64,000 nucleotides of DNA from Desmodesmus armatus (Eukaryota > Chlorophyta > Chlorophyceae > Sphaeropleales > Scenedesmaceae). The notes beneath the pieces were generated by a model, which saw only the letters and a program-made list of their open reading frames with translations, did not search any database and was not told where the DNA came from. The translations under genes and the position numbers were made by a program. The DNA lies in the NCBI GenBank assembly GCA_007449985.2, contig VIIQ02000571.1:248001-312000 (forward strand), in the 5' to 3' direction. This document shows positions 1 to 18,500 of the stretch, in pieces (position 1 is the first letter of the stretch; each line of letters opens with the position of its first letter).

Positions 1-1800
1 CAGGGCTTTGAGTGGTTGAGGCTGGCCCAATCATTGTGCTGGCTTGTCATGTTTGTAGTCCTGCTTCGCTTCTTTGGCTTGGTTGCCCACCTGCGGCCAG
101 CCTGCAGGCAGGCTGCAGTTGGCATAGGCAAGTCGGGTGGTTGCGCGTTGCGAGCTGTGCATTGCCTTGACACCCCGTCCAAAGGATGGCCCTTGACTGC
201 TTGATGCGTTGCTGATGTAGCCTACAAGGTTCACAGCGCTGTTTGTGCAGGCCATCGTGCAAAGACCTGCCCTTTGCTTGTGCTGTTGTGCATCATATCA
301 GGGTTGCATTCACATAAGGTTGCTGCATGCTGTTTGCATGAGTGGCTCAGTGTGCCTTGTCGGTCCTTTCATGCTGCCCCGCTCCTGTGGTTGATTGTTC
401 TGCTGGACAAGTTGCTGTGTACAATACTGCTGTTGTCAAGGTCCAGAAGCTTCTCAAGTGTGTGAGGGTGACTTAGGCACCTACGCAGAGCGCACCTCAG
501 TGCTGCAGATGCACATGTAAACCCTCAACCCTAACCCTTAATCTGTAATGCCTAAGAGTGTGCCTGCATGATGGTCTCCTTCAGCTTCAGTGTTACAGCA
601 GCAACATACCTCACACTGTACACAGCGTCAGACTTTTACTAATATGCGTTGCTAGCCTGGTTCACTAGCGCACAGGCCTTCAAAGAGGCGTGTGTGCGCA
701 AGCAGGCGCAAGCGCTGAATCGGCAACAAACACGGGAAAGCATGACTTGCTTCAGTCACTCACATCAGTGCATATGCTTGTGGCACATATGCATGGATGT
801 GGCTACTTATGCAGTAGCGCGAAAGCCCACCAGCAATGGACGATCCTGTGCAGCAACCAAAAGAGAGTGCAACAACCTGCTGATACCTGCAAATGGCACA
901 AGCAGCCTCCTCCTGCGATGGTATGCGATGCAATGTGATGCCTGGTCAATTGTGACAATGCCTGGTCAACTGTGATAATGCCCTGTGGAAAACAACTGCG
1001 GGAAACACTCATATGCCAACATATGCCTACCTGCATGCATGCTCCCTGTACTGGTCTGTCTGGTCAAAACTACTGCTATAATACAAGGTGTGATGCGGCA
1101 ACATGCGGCGCGAGGAATGCAGACAGCATGGCACCCTGCCAACCGCTTGCCGGTCAAACAAGAAAAACTGCCGCCAAAGGCCTAGGGTCTGGGTGAAACC
1201 AAAACCCAAAACCCTGGTGAAATGGGTCCCTTGCGCGCACCACACGATGCTGCTGGTCAACAAAAGACACAGAAGCGGCAACACTACTCAAAACTGCCGT
1301 GCGATGCAACGGCGAGTGCGGCAAGGCCTGCTGAAGAGCAATGCAGTCACTGCATGATGCACAACAACACCCCTGAAAGGGCCCAGGTATGCATATGCTC
1401 GCTGCACGCTGTGCCACTCCTGCCCCAGTTTTCCATTCTGAGTAGAATGAAAGATGCTTCATTCCCCACCCCCTGAACCTTGGACATAGCCATGGTTGCA
1501 CCACACACTCCTCTCATGCAAACACACGCACAACCCTTTTGCTTCATTCCCCGCCATTCCCCAACACGCCCCATCTTGCTTGCAAGCACCGGCAGAAGGC
1601 CCGCGCATGTCAAGCAAGTGTCACATTAGGTTCTGAGGTGTGGCACCCTCAAACCCCTTGCAATCACTGTTGATGGCAGCAGCAGCGACAACACCACGCC
1701 CGGAATCCCACGCAGGCAGCGCCCCCACCACCCCACCAGTCAGTGTAGGCAGCAGGGACTAACACCCTTCAGGGACAGCCCCATCCTCCACTCAGGCGCA
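1..1800. other. Gene-poor left flank
   Basis: No reading frame here has recognisable protein character or convincing splice-linked exons on either strand. Short open frames exist but look like chance openings in GC-balanced sequence. The stretch holds a short telomere-like run (519-540). It probably contains the 3' UTR of the GDSL gene and intergenic DNA. Confidence 0.5.
519..540. repeat. Short telomere-like motif
   Basis: Reads as imperfect CCCTAA-type units (AAACCCTCAACCCTAACCC and following bases), about three copies. It resembles plant/algal telomere repeats but is far too short to be a telomere, and coding genes follow. It may be an interstitial remnant or chance. Confidence 0.35.
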
Positions 1801-1801
1801 T

Positions 1802-2031
1802 GCACCAACCCTCACACCATGGCGGACACTGCCCTCTCGAGCGCATGCATCACCCCTCACACCATGACCGGCATTGACGTCTGAAGCGCATGGATCGCTC
1901 ACACCGTGGCGGACATGGTCCTCTCGAGAGCCTGGTACACCAAGTCTCCCATGAGGCTGTAGCCGGCCTGTATAAGGTGGATGCATCGCTCACGTCGTGG
2001 AGGACATTGTCCTCTCAACCACAAGCATCGC
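1802..2031 (-). repeat. Degenerate tandem copies of the GDSL gene's last coding segment
   Basis: Just beyond the stop codon of the GDSL hydrolase the end of its last exon recurs. The best copy (about 1902-1986) still reads HLIQAGYSLMGDLVYQALE on the minus strand, against HLTQAGYSLMGDLVYQALE in the gene. Shorter, more degraded pieces ending in GTGGCGGACA-type sequence lie at about 1806-1900 and 1990-2031. They are out of any complete gene and look like decayed partial duplications. Confidence 0.7.
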
Positions 2032-3979
2032 TCACACAGTGGCGGACATTGTCTTCTCGAGTGCCTGGTACACCAGGTCCCCCATGAGGCTGTAGCCAGC
2101 CTGTGTGAGGTGGATGCCATCGTCGAACAGCTGCTGCCTGCGCTGCTCTGACAGCTTGTAGTAGTCAAAGGCAGACTCCATGTCCACCAGAACAAGGCCG
2201 CCGTTGCCTGATGCGTTCTGCTGGGAGATGTACTGGCGGACCTTGGCGGTCAGATTCCGACGCTGGTTCTCGGCGTCACCCCTGCACGGCAAAAAGACAG
2301 CAGTGAATGAGGAGGGAGTGGGTGAGTGGGTGGCTACACCCTCATGGCTCCCGACTGTGGTTCTCAGCATCACCCCTGCACAGTAACACCTGACCTGAGC
2401 CCTTGGGCATGCATACAAGACGATGCGCGGAGCTGGGACATGCATGCTTGAGGTTGGGTTACAAAAAGCCCCCGAAAACAACCTGAAAGCAGAATGTGGG
2501 TCAAGCAAAGGCCGTTAAGGGTGACTCACTGTGCGTTGGTGGGCAGTGTGGGGATGACCATGACAGTGGAGCCCTCTGCGTTGGCAGCCCTCCACATCTC
2601 CTTCCTGCAAAGGCCAGATGACAAGGTGGCAGCAACACAGTAGCATCAGCAGCAGGAAGCCACACATAGGGCTGGTGAGTTCTGGGCCCCTGTTGCGCTG
2701 ATAGAGATAATCACACGCCACTGCACTCAGCAAGAACATCAATCACAAAGGTGGCGCGGACTGCTGACCTCAGCCTCTGCAACATGTGTGGGGCTGCAGC
2801 ACACAGTCCTTCTGTCAGACTGTAGGCAACACCCTGTGAGCTGTGGGTGGCCAACTGCAAACTGGAACTGTGTGCAGGTCACCCTCACACATGCACTGGT
2901 GTCCTGTCTATACACAGTGGCGCAAAGCAAGCCACCATGAAAGATCCAACACACACAGACCCACTCACATCCTCTCAAAGATCTCTGGTGCCTTCTGGTT
3001 CTTCATGAGGATGTCGTTGATGCCTGCCTCAAACACAATGAAGTGGTAGGGCTTGCCCTTGCCGCGTGCATCAGCCAGCTGCTGCTGCAGCAGGGGGTTG
3101 AGGGCATCCAGCACGCCAGCACCACCAAGGCCTGCAAGTGTAGCAGTTGGCAGTAAGGTGCAGCGGCAAGGTGGGCAAGCAGATAGGCAGGCAGGCAGGT
3201 CGGTGGGTGAGTGAGCTGGTGTAGTAGCCCCATGCATGGTGCTTGCTTGGACGGCTGGGTCAGGATGACTACATATGGGAACGGCTTGGTGGGCAGGGGC
3301 AGTTGATGGTGGCTGGCCTGATGGAAGCAGTGGGCCACACTTGAGGTAAGTGACAACCCCTTTCATCAAGCATCAGCTGCCTGTCCCCTGCTGACGCTTG
3401 CATCATAACTAGTCCTGTGCCCGGTTGACATGTACATAACACGCCCATCAAGCGGCTACCTGACATGCATAGGACTGGTATGATGCAAGCGTCTGCAGGG
3501 CAGCTGATGCCTCAGCTCAGGCACAGCACAGTTTGCTTGCTATGTGATTTGATCAGTACCAGACAGTGACCGTCACTGGGTCTAGACCCAGACGGTCAAC
3601 ATAGTTTTGGCCAAGGTGGCATCTTGCCCCTTGAGGTTAAGCAGCATGCACCAGTACACCCACCTCCGTTTGTGACCTCCACACGCCAGTCGCCACCCAG
3701 CTTCTGCTGCAGCTGCTGCTGCAGCTTGGGTGTCCAGGGCTCCTTCCTCCATGCTGTGTTGATCCAGCCCTCTGTGATTGAGTCACCATGGGCCAGCACT
3801 CGCAGCTGCTTGTTGCTCCTGTCCAAGCCCAGCAGGGCTTTGGCGGAGTGCATGCCCTTCTGAGCCAGCAGCTGCCTGTGGTGACTGACCAGCAGCTCTG
3901 CATCCAAGCTCCTGGCTGCTGCACTGCTGAGGCTGGCTGCCACGAGCAGCAAGAACGTGGCTGCTGTGTATGCCTTCAT
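2032..3979 (-). CDS. GDSL/SGNH-family esterase-lipase, secreted
   Basis: Four exons join in frame: 3979-3664, 3131-2969, 2604-2530 and 2281-2032, giving 267 residues. The start was chosen because MKAYTAATFLLLVAAS followed by small residues is a good signal peptide, so the product is likely secreted or vacuolar. The SGNH family hydrolyses ester bonds with a Ser-Asp-His catalytic set. Block I is visible as HGDSITEGW (catalytic Ser in GDS), a Gly/Asn block as EAGIND, and the C-terminal block as DDGIHLTQAGY (Asp and His). Length is normal for a single-domain SGNH hydrolase. The substrate cannot be told from sequence. Exons are separated by GT..AG introns of about 250-530 nt. Copies of its exon 4 start and end lie nearby as pseudo-exons. 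Confidence 0.85.
2355..2386 (-). repeat. Duplicate 3' splice site and exon start of the GDSL gene
   Basis: The true exon 4 starts at 2281 with GGTGACGCCGAGAACC after a GCAG acceptor. About 90 bp upstream, inside intron 3, the same junction recurs with small changes (GGTGATGCTGAGAACC after TGCAG). This is a decoy acceptor left by a local duplication. Confidence 0.65.
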
Positions 3980-4015
3980 GTTGACTGTTTGGAAACTGCA
4001 GGAACACACAGACAA

Positions 4016-4928
4016 CGCACAAACGGCGTTGATTACCCAGAGCTTTGCCTCGACTGAGTCGTGCCGCGAAAGACAGTAATCGCCGGTCCAAAGGCAAACA
4101 GACTAAACAGCAGCTGAAAGGATGTTGAAGATGCTCTGGTGCTCACTTTGGCTGTGTTAGATGCTGCGATAGGAGCCTGGTGGGTTGCAAAGGCAGCAAT
4201 ACGTACAAGCAGAACGATTGAGCTGGCAGGAAGCTCGGTTGTCGCACGTGTGTGTCTCTTGTGGTTGGTGCAGCGTCTCAAATACAGCGACCGTTTCAAC
4301 AGGCCGCTGGGCCTGCGAAACTGACAGGCCGCGTCACAGAACCCGCCCAGTGCCAAATTCATGACAGGCACACTCAACACAGCTTGGGGACAACCATACA
4401 GGTATGATAGTGATGTATTTTACTCACACATACGCATTTTTCCGCAGCAACAGCACAACACACCCCCAAATGTGGTGTGGTCTGACAGTCCCAACAGTAG
4501 AAGTCCCAACAGTAGATGAGCCTGCTTGCACATGAGGAAGATGCTCCTCTCAGACGGCAAACACCATTCAAGACTCATCAACACTCTCTACGATACAGCA
4601 ATCTCTTGGATACAGCTGAATGATCAGCACTCTCATGGATACAGCTGAAGTTGTTGGGTCCAGTTCCATATGATGGTTGCCATGCTTGAAACTGGCACTG
4701 CAGACTGTCACAGTCTGCAGGTGCAACCCAGCTGGTCTGTTGATGACTGGAACCAGTAGCGGCCACAAGACAGTCATTGAGCCACTTGGAGGTATCTGTA
4801 CATGCCTGCTGCACGGCTGCACACCATACCCAGCATACTGCAGTATCGACAGCACAGCTGCTGTGCGAGGACCGCATGCCCTGCTTGCTAATGACAACAC
4901 AGTGCTCGCTCACACAAGCAGCTAGCAG
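4016..4928. other. Spacer between GDSL gene start and MCM8 end
   Basis: This spacer holds the presumed promoter of the GDSL gene and the 3' UTR of MCM8. A plus-strand frame at 4139-4324 (ending WLVQRLKYSDRFNRPLGLRN) looks mildly coding, but no start, partner exon or family could be assigned. Nothing else was recognised. Confidence 0.4.
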
Positions 4929-12469
<7,541 letters not shown>

Positions 12470-12738
12470 GCCTATTACTGTACTGTGGTGTTAGCTACAG
12501 TGCCATGGATGCTGCTGCTGTTGTTGTCCACTGAATGGCAGAATTGTTGCATGTACAGCGTAGTGGCGAGGCTTCCCTGCTTGAGATATCTATGCATTAC
12601 AATTCCATCGTGCGTGATCTTGGACTGCAGCGCTGGGGCGAAGACAGCGGCTCACTCAGGCAATTTTTGAATGGTGATCTGATGACTCATCGGCCAACCA
12701 CCTGTTGACGACATCCTCATTGCTCCTTTGTAGTGCTG
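12470..12738. promoter_or_regulatory. Divergent intergenic region MCM8 / unknown gene
   Basis: This 269-bp gap lies between the MCM8 start codon (minus) and the first ATG of the small plus-strand gene. It must hold at least the MCM8 promoter. No TATA-like box or other known element was clear enough to name. Confidence 0.4.
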
Positions 12739-13795
12739 ATGTCTGCTGCTGATGAATGCGTTGACGAATCTATATACCCACAGCCCGGAAGAACATGGCG
12801 CTTCATGCACAACACCATGCAAGCTGACCAACTGCTGTCGCTGAAGCAGCACTTTCAGCAGAGTGTCCATGGCCTGCAGTCCCACGTAGAGGCTGTCATA
12901 CACAGCCAGGGGTTCCAGGACTTCGTTCAGATGGCTTTGCAGCAGTGGGTTGCAGCAGCAAGCTGTGTGGCGTGCTTGGCGTTGCTGCTTGCAACCATAG
13001 CAGCAGGCAAGTTGCTTCAGGCCCGATGCATGTGCACAACCAACAGCAGCAAAGCTGCATGCGCACCCATGCTCACAACAGCTGCTGTCCTGCAGGCTGG
13101 GTGGCCCTGTGGCACACCACCATGAAGGACGTTGGTTTCTTCAGGGAAATCATGGGACTCAACAAGTGAGTTTGCAAGCCCTGTACCCACCAGCAGCAGC
13201 AACAAGCATGCTTCAAACGGCTGCTAACAGCTGCTACTCAGGAAGCTGACCATCAGTGTTGAAATAGCTAGTCTGGTCTCCAGCAACTGATGTGCCTGGC
13301 CAGGGTGGCAGTGACAATAGCCAGCGTGACAACCACAGTCACAACAAGCTCACCAAGCTGTGCTGTGTGCCTGCACAACACAGGCCCAAGCCAGCTGTCA
13401 AGGCACAAATGCAAGCCGAGCGTGCCGCCGAAATTGAGAGGATCAAGGTGGGGGTGGTACACAGAAGGTTGGGGAGTGCTGCAATCGGATGCAAGCTGCC
13501 CAGAAAGACATGCTGCAGTGCTGTGCTTGATCTGAAGGGCTGGGGAGGGCAGACTTCAATGCAGTTATGTGGCAGTGGCAAACCAGCGCAGTGGTTTGCC
13601 AACCTACCCTGGCCGTCACTTTCACCTGATGGTTGTCAGTGGCTACTCCATTCACTCTATCCTGCCTGTTTGTGGTGCGTTGTCTTACATAATGCTGACC
13701 CTGCAACATTACTGTGTGTGTCTCTGTCCCATCACTGTACCTGTGCGCTGCAGAGGCAGCACAGCAGATCAGGCCTGCGCAGCCGTGCAGCATGA
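12739..13795 (+). CDS. Hypothetical protein, 133 residues
   Basis: Four exons (12739-12964, 13096-13165, 13384-13447, 13754-13795) join in frame with GT..AG junctions. The first ATG (12739) opens a frame beginning MSAADECVDESIYPQPG. The body contains WRFMHNTMQADQL, a middle helix-like part (HTTMKDVGFFREIMGLN) and a basic, alpha-helical end (QMQAERAAEIERIK) with an RSGLRSRAA tail. I do not recognise a family. The protein-like composition and agreement of phases across three introns argue for a real gene. The last exon and its stop are the least certain part. It is divergent from MCM8 and may share its promoter. Confidence 0.5.
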
Positions 13796-15538
13796 TGCGG
13801 ACACCCCTGCTGAAACACGAGAGGCATTCCTCGTGTGCCCCCCGCACAGCGCACACCTCCCCCATCCACGCGCCACCCCCCGCCTGCTTCCACAGCAGAC
13901 AGGCAGGCACGCAGCACCCACGTGCAGCGCATGCATCAGCGCCTACCTTCGACACCAAAGGGCACACCTTTGCCTTGGTGCAGCAGGTCTTCCCATGTGG
14001 CGCAGCAAAGCCCCAGGCGCATCCACCCATGCTGTTTCGTCTTGCCAACCACGAGCTGCCCAGTCAGCAGTCCTATGCGCACAACCGGTCCGAGAGTGGT
14101 TGTGGGCGCAGTATCCCCAAAGCTGGGGGCTCTGTTCTCACCAACACACACTTGGGCAATTGCTACTGGCTAGGCATGCATTCATGCGCCACCCATCGCA
14201 GTGACCAGTAGTGTGGTGTTTTGGTGGCTCCTCTTGCCTTTGGTCAGCTCACTCTGTGGGTGGGCTGCTGTTGTTGGATGGTTTCACCGCCTTGCAGCAT
14301 CTCAAGAACCCTGGGGATGTGTGTCCATTGCAAGCTGTTACTGCAGTAACAGGGCAATGTATTTGAACATGTATGCTGGAAGGCTGTCCAGCAGTGTAAC
14401 AAGGTACATTGGTTGTTGCAGCACTACCGGATGTCCCATACCATGCATCAGCATCTGGTGTCATTGTAAGGACTGTTACATCCGCAATGTACATGTACAT
14501 GTTCATGCACAGCACGTCTGCAGAGACCCGCATGCACTCCACAAACACGCGCACTGGGTGTATTCCTGGTGCTGCAATGCTAGGCACAGCGAGCGCTGCT
14601 CACGTAACTGCAGTTGGCTTTGCTGTGCTGCAGAAAGTCTAACAACACAGCAGGCGTGGGCCAGGTTGCACTGCCATCACACCTGATCGTGTGCAGATGT
14701 TCAAGAACTGCTGAGTACACACATCACAACTGGCCTTGCTGCACACAGCTTGTGCAGCAACACAACTGCTTGAATACCACGCCAGCAGCTGTAAACCAGT
14801 TGTTCCAAGTAAACCCCTACCAAGACACACCGGAGAGCCCCACCCAACACACAGGCGTGGACGCACAACACTGCAGCAGCAGCTCTGCTGCTATGCAAGC
14901 AGGCTCAACACCACAAAGCAGGCATGAAAAAACCTGCTATGCCCTGGGAATGACAGCGCAGCCTGAAGCCCCCATATCAGGTACACTTTTGTCAATCCCA
15001 TGCTGAACATCCCACACCCAACATCCCTACCCCACCCCACCACCACATCCTGTCAATACCCTGGGGTCCAGGCCTGTCAGTAAACAAGTCATAATCCAGC
15101 ACTGCCAACCTTGACAACAGGGCTGGCAGGCCCAATTGTCAGGGCCAAACTGCGGCCTACGTCAGCACACCTAGACAAATGGCAGTCATGCACACACACT
15201 TGCGCGCAAACAATACACCCAGTCCACAGCAGCAAACACGGCAAATGAAATGCTTATGCCTGTGATGCTAGCAGGTTCAGTCGTTCCCCACCCTACACCC
15301 ATCAGCAGCAGCAGCAGCCAGCAACACACTCGCAGTGCATCACCGCACCGCGAAAAACCAACCGCCAACTGCAGTTGCAGAGCACAGCGGCAGTCCCTGC
15401 ACACAAGCCGCACTTGCCACCTCACACACCCCAGCCAGTAAAGGGAATGCTGCACCCTGGCGAAAGCCAGAGACCGGCTTGCGGGAAGGTGCCGCCTGCG
15501 CAAACAAAATGAAAGCGGTGCACAGCAGCGGCGCCGCC
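13796..15538. other. Convergent intergenic region
   Basis: This lies between the end of the small plus-strand gene and the stop of the phosphatase subunit gene. Long plus-strand frames at 13714-14211 are open mainly because of Pro/His/Ala-rich codons and show no conserved motif. TGTAA motifs near 14395 and 14465 could serve the plus-strand gene. Nothing else was recognised. Confidence 0.45.
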
Positions 15539-18500
15539 TCACGCCTCTGCTGGCTGCTTCACACGCTTTGCTTGCGGGGACTGTGGCGAGCCTGACGCTG
15601 GACCACCCTCGGTGCCGGCCCCGCTGTTGCGCTTGCTGGGAGTAAGCTCCTGGGAGCCCCTGCCACCACCACCACCACTGCCAGCCGACCCGCCAGGAGA
15701 CGCCACAACAGGCGAGCACGGGCTAACAGCAGCGTTCGCCGGCGCAACTTGTTGCTGCTGCTGCCCGCCGCCGGCAGCAGCATGGTTAGCTCCTGGCTGC
15801 TGCTGCGCTATTGGTTCGGGTGCCGCATGCACCTGATGCTGCTGCTGCTGCTGCGGTGACACCGCATGTGGCTGTGCCTGCTGCTGTTGCAACCGGGGCT
15901 GCTGCTGCGGTTGCGCACTGCTGCCAGCCTGCTGCTGCTGCCCTGACTGCGCCGGGGGTGCATTCTCTTCATCATCGTCGTCATCCCCATAAGACAGCAG
16001 GGAGGCTAGCCCCTCAGCGCCCGCAGCCCCACCACTAGCAGCAGCACCAGCACCCGCCGCTGCTGCTGCAGCTGCCCCTGCTGCAGCCGCTGCTGCTGCT
16101 TTGCTGCCGACCCCCTCTTGCGGAGCCTCCCCCTTCTTCTCACTGCTGTTGAGATCCATCTGCTTCACCTTGAGCTTATATGAAAACACCCGCCCCTCCC
16201 CACCACCTCCACCTCCCTCCCAGCCAGCAGCTTTGCTGCCGCCTGCCGCTGCCGCTGGTGAGCCGTCCCCTGCTGCCTTGATGTCTGCTGCTTCGCCCCC
16301 AGCTGCTGCCGCTGCTGCTGCTGGTGCCGCCGCTGGCGCATCGTCCTCCACTACGTCCTCCGAAAAGTAATCCTCCTCGTCTTTTTCGAGGTCCCTGTCG
16401 TCCCGCCGCAGCCGCCGCTGCCTGCTGCTGTACAGCCGCCCACCGATCGCGCCTGGCGTGCTGCCGTCCCCGCTGCCGGCCGCTGCATTGGACTGTGCCG
16501 CCTCCTTGCTCTGGTCCCACTTGAGCTGCAGCTGCTTGAAGGTATCGACATACGTGACGTCGTCAAAGCGGCTGCCAAACTTCTCCACCACATGCTCCAT
16601 CAAGAGCTGCACACCACACAGAAGTGGGGCAAATCAAATTGCGGCAAGCATGTTTGATATCTCCGGCACCCTCACAACTAGCCTCCTCTGACAACCTAGC
16701 CTTCTCGCCAACGTGACAACCCGAATGTACACACATCCTAAGCTCTGCCCCGTCCGCCCCTCCAAGCACTCTGTGACCTCTGACCGAGTATGCTCCTGTC
16801 TTCTGCTGTCAGCTGACCTGTTTGGCGCTGTGCCCGAACTACGGCACCTCGCAGTCATTTCCATCAGCACCCTCCCCACCTTGAGGTTCTCCTTGCGGAT
16901 GAACTCCACCATCTCCAGCACTGCACTGTTGAGCAGATTGTAGCGGTCCCCGTTGGCAAAGAACGCATCCATCACCGGCTCCAACAAGTTGTTCTTTATC
17001 AAGTGACGCAGGTAGAAGTCGTCCTACAAGAGTGAAGACCCATGCACAGCGTGCAGAGGAGCAGCGGGTGGGGTTTGTTGGCCAGGACCTGAACCTGGTA
17101 CCTTGTTGGTTGCCATGCCTAGGCACACTTTGGGGCAAATTATGAAGGTGAACGGATACACAGGATTGTGTGGGCATTTGCAGTAGCATCTTGAGTGCAG
17201 GAATAGAGTGCACAGCATCGGCACAACGGCTTCAGCAGCATGGGCACTGTGCTGATTCTTGGTAAAGGGCGTCACCTTGGTGCCTATGCAGGTGCGCAGG
17301 AAGCGGACGCCAGCCACCACAAGCCAGCGCTCCTTGCGTTGCAGCAGCTTCAGGACCTTCTCCACCACATGCTTCCTACACACCACAAACAGACACCACA
17401 AACGCAAAACAGCGCTGAGCAGGCGTAGAAAGGCACAGTGCAAGGACTAGCAGCTGCAACGTCCTGCGCAAATGGTGCAGCCCACCTGCATTAGCTTGCG
17501 ATGTACAAACCCTTGCTGTGCTGCAAGGATTCTATGCTGCAGGGATACTATGCTGCAAGGATACTGTGCTGCAGGATATTGCCGACACACACAACAGAAC
17601 GCAACTCAAAACTAGAGGAAGATTATGTGAGAACGTTTATGAGAGGTAGAGCACAACCACCTTACATGGCTGCAAATGCGTGCTGGATCAATGCTGACAG
17701 GTCAGCATCGTTGCCTGTCTCACCTCAGCACATGGTACTTAGCCCAGAAGGCATGGTGCTGCACACAGAAGCACAGTAGGTCCACGATGAGCCCAATGGT
17801 GCTCGCTGGAACCACTTTGTCCTTGCTGTCGCTGCTGCCTCTGCTGCCTTCAGCGCCGCCCCCAGCGCTGCTGCTTCCCTTGGCTGCTGCTGCTGCTGCT
17901 GCCGCCGGCGCTTGCGTCGCCTCTGCTGTGCTGCTGCCTTTGCTGCCAGACTGCTGCTGCTGCGGCGGCTGCTGCGCCGCATCCTGCTCGCTGCTGCTGC
18001 CGCCGACTGGCGATATGAGGTTCTCTATGCACTCCGTGTAAAACACCTCCATAAATTCACTTTTGTCCAAAGCACCCTCCATGGTCTCTGCAGACAGCAT
18101 AGCACAGCACAGCACATGGCATGCATTGACTGTGTCTTGGCGTTGATAGTATGGCCCCCAGCTACCAACGCCTGAATGCACCAATGGCCCCACTACAATA
18201 TATATACATTGCACACTCTGTGCCACCCACTGACCCAACAATCTGCTGCACCTCCTGCCGCCTGCTGCACACTACCACCCTCAGCACCAAACAAGTCGCC
18301 AACCCACAAAACTCGCTGGCATCCCCCCCCCCCCCCCGGGACCTTGAATGCCCGATACCACACCCACCTGGGTCCACCAGCAGCTTCAGCAGCTCAGCAA
18401 TCTGCTCCGGCAGCCCGCTCTCGTCGCTGCTGACAAACTCAACCACCAGGCTGTTCAGCAGCTGCCTGCCGTTAGAGCTGGCCAGGAAGTTGCGCAGCGG

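Noticed and set aside
13714..14211. Plus-strand frame with His/Pro/Ala-rich translation
   Set aside because: No homology, no conserved motif; overlapping frames on both strands are equally open, so the opening reflects composition.
15612..16370. Plus-strand Pro/Ala-rich frames opposite the PP4R3 last exon
   Set aside because: Antisense of the low-complexity tail; no start context or motif.
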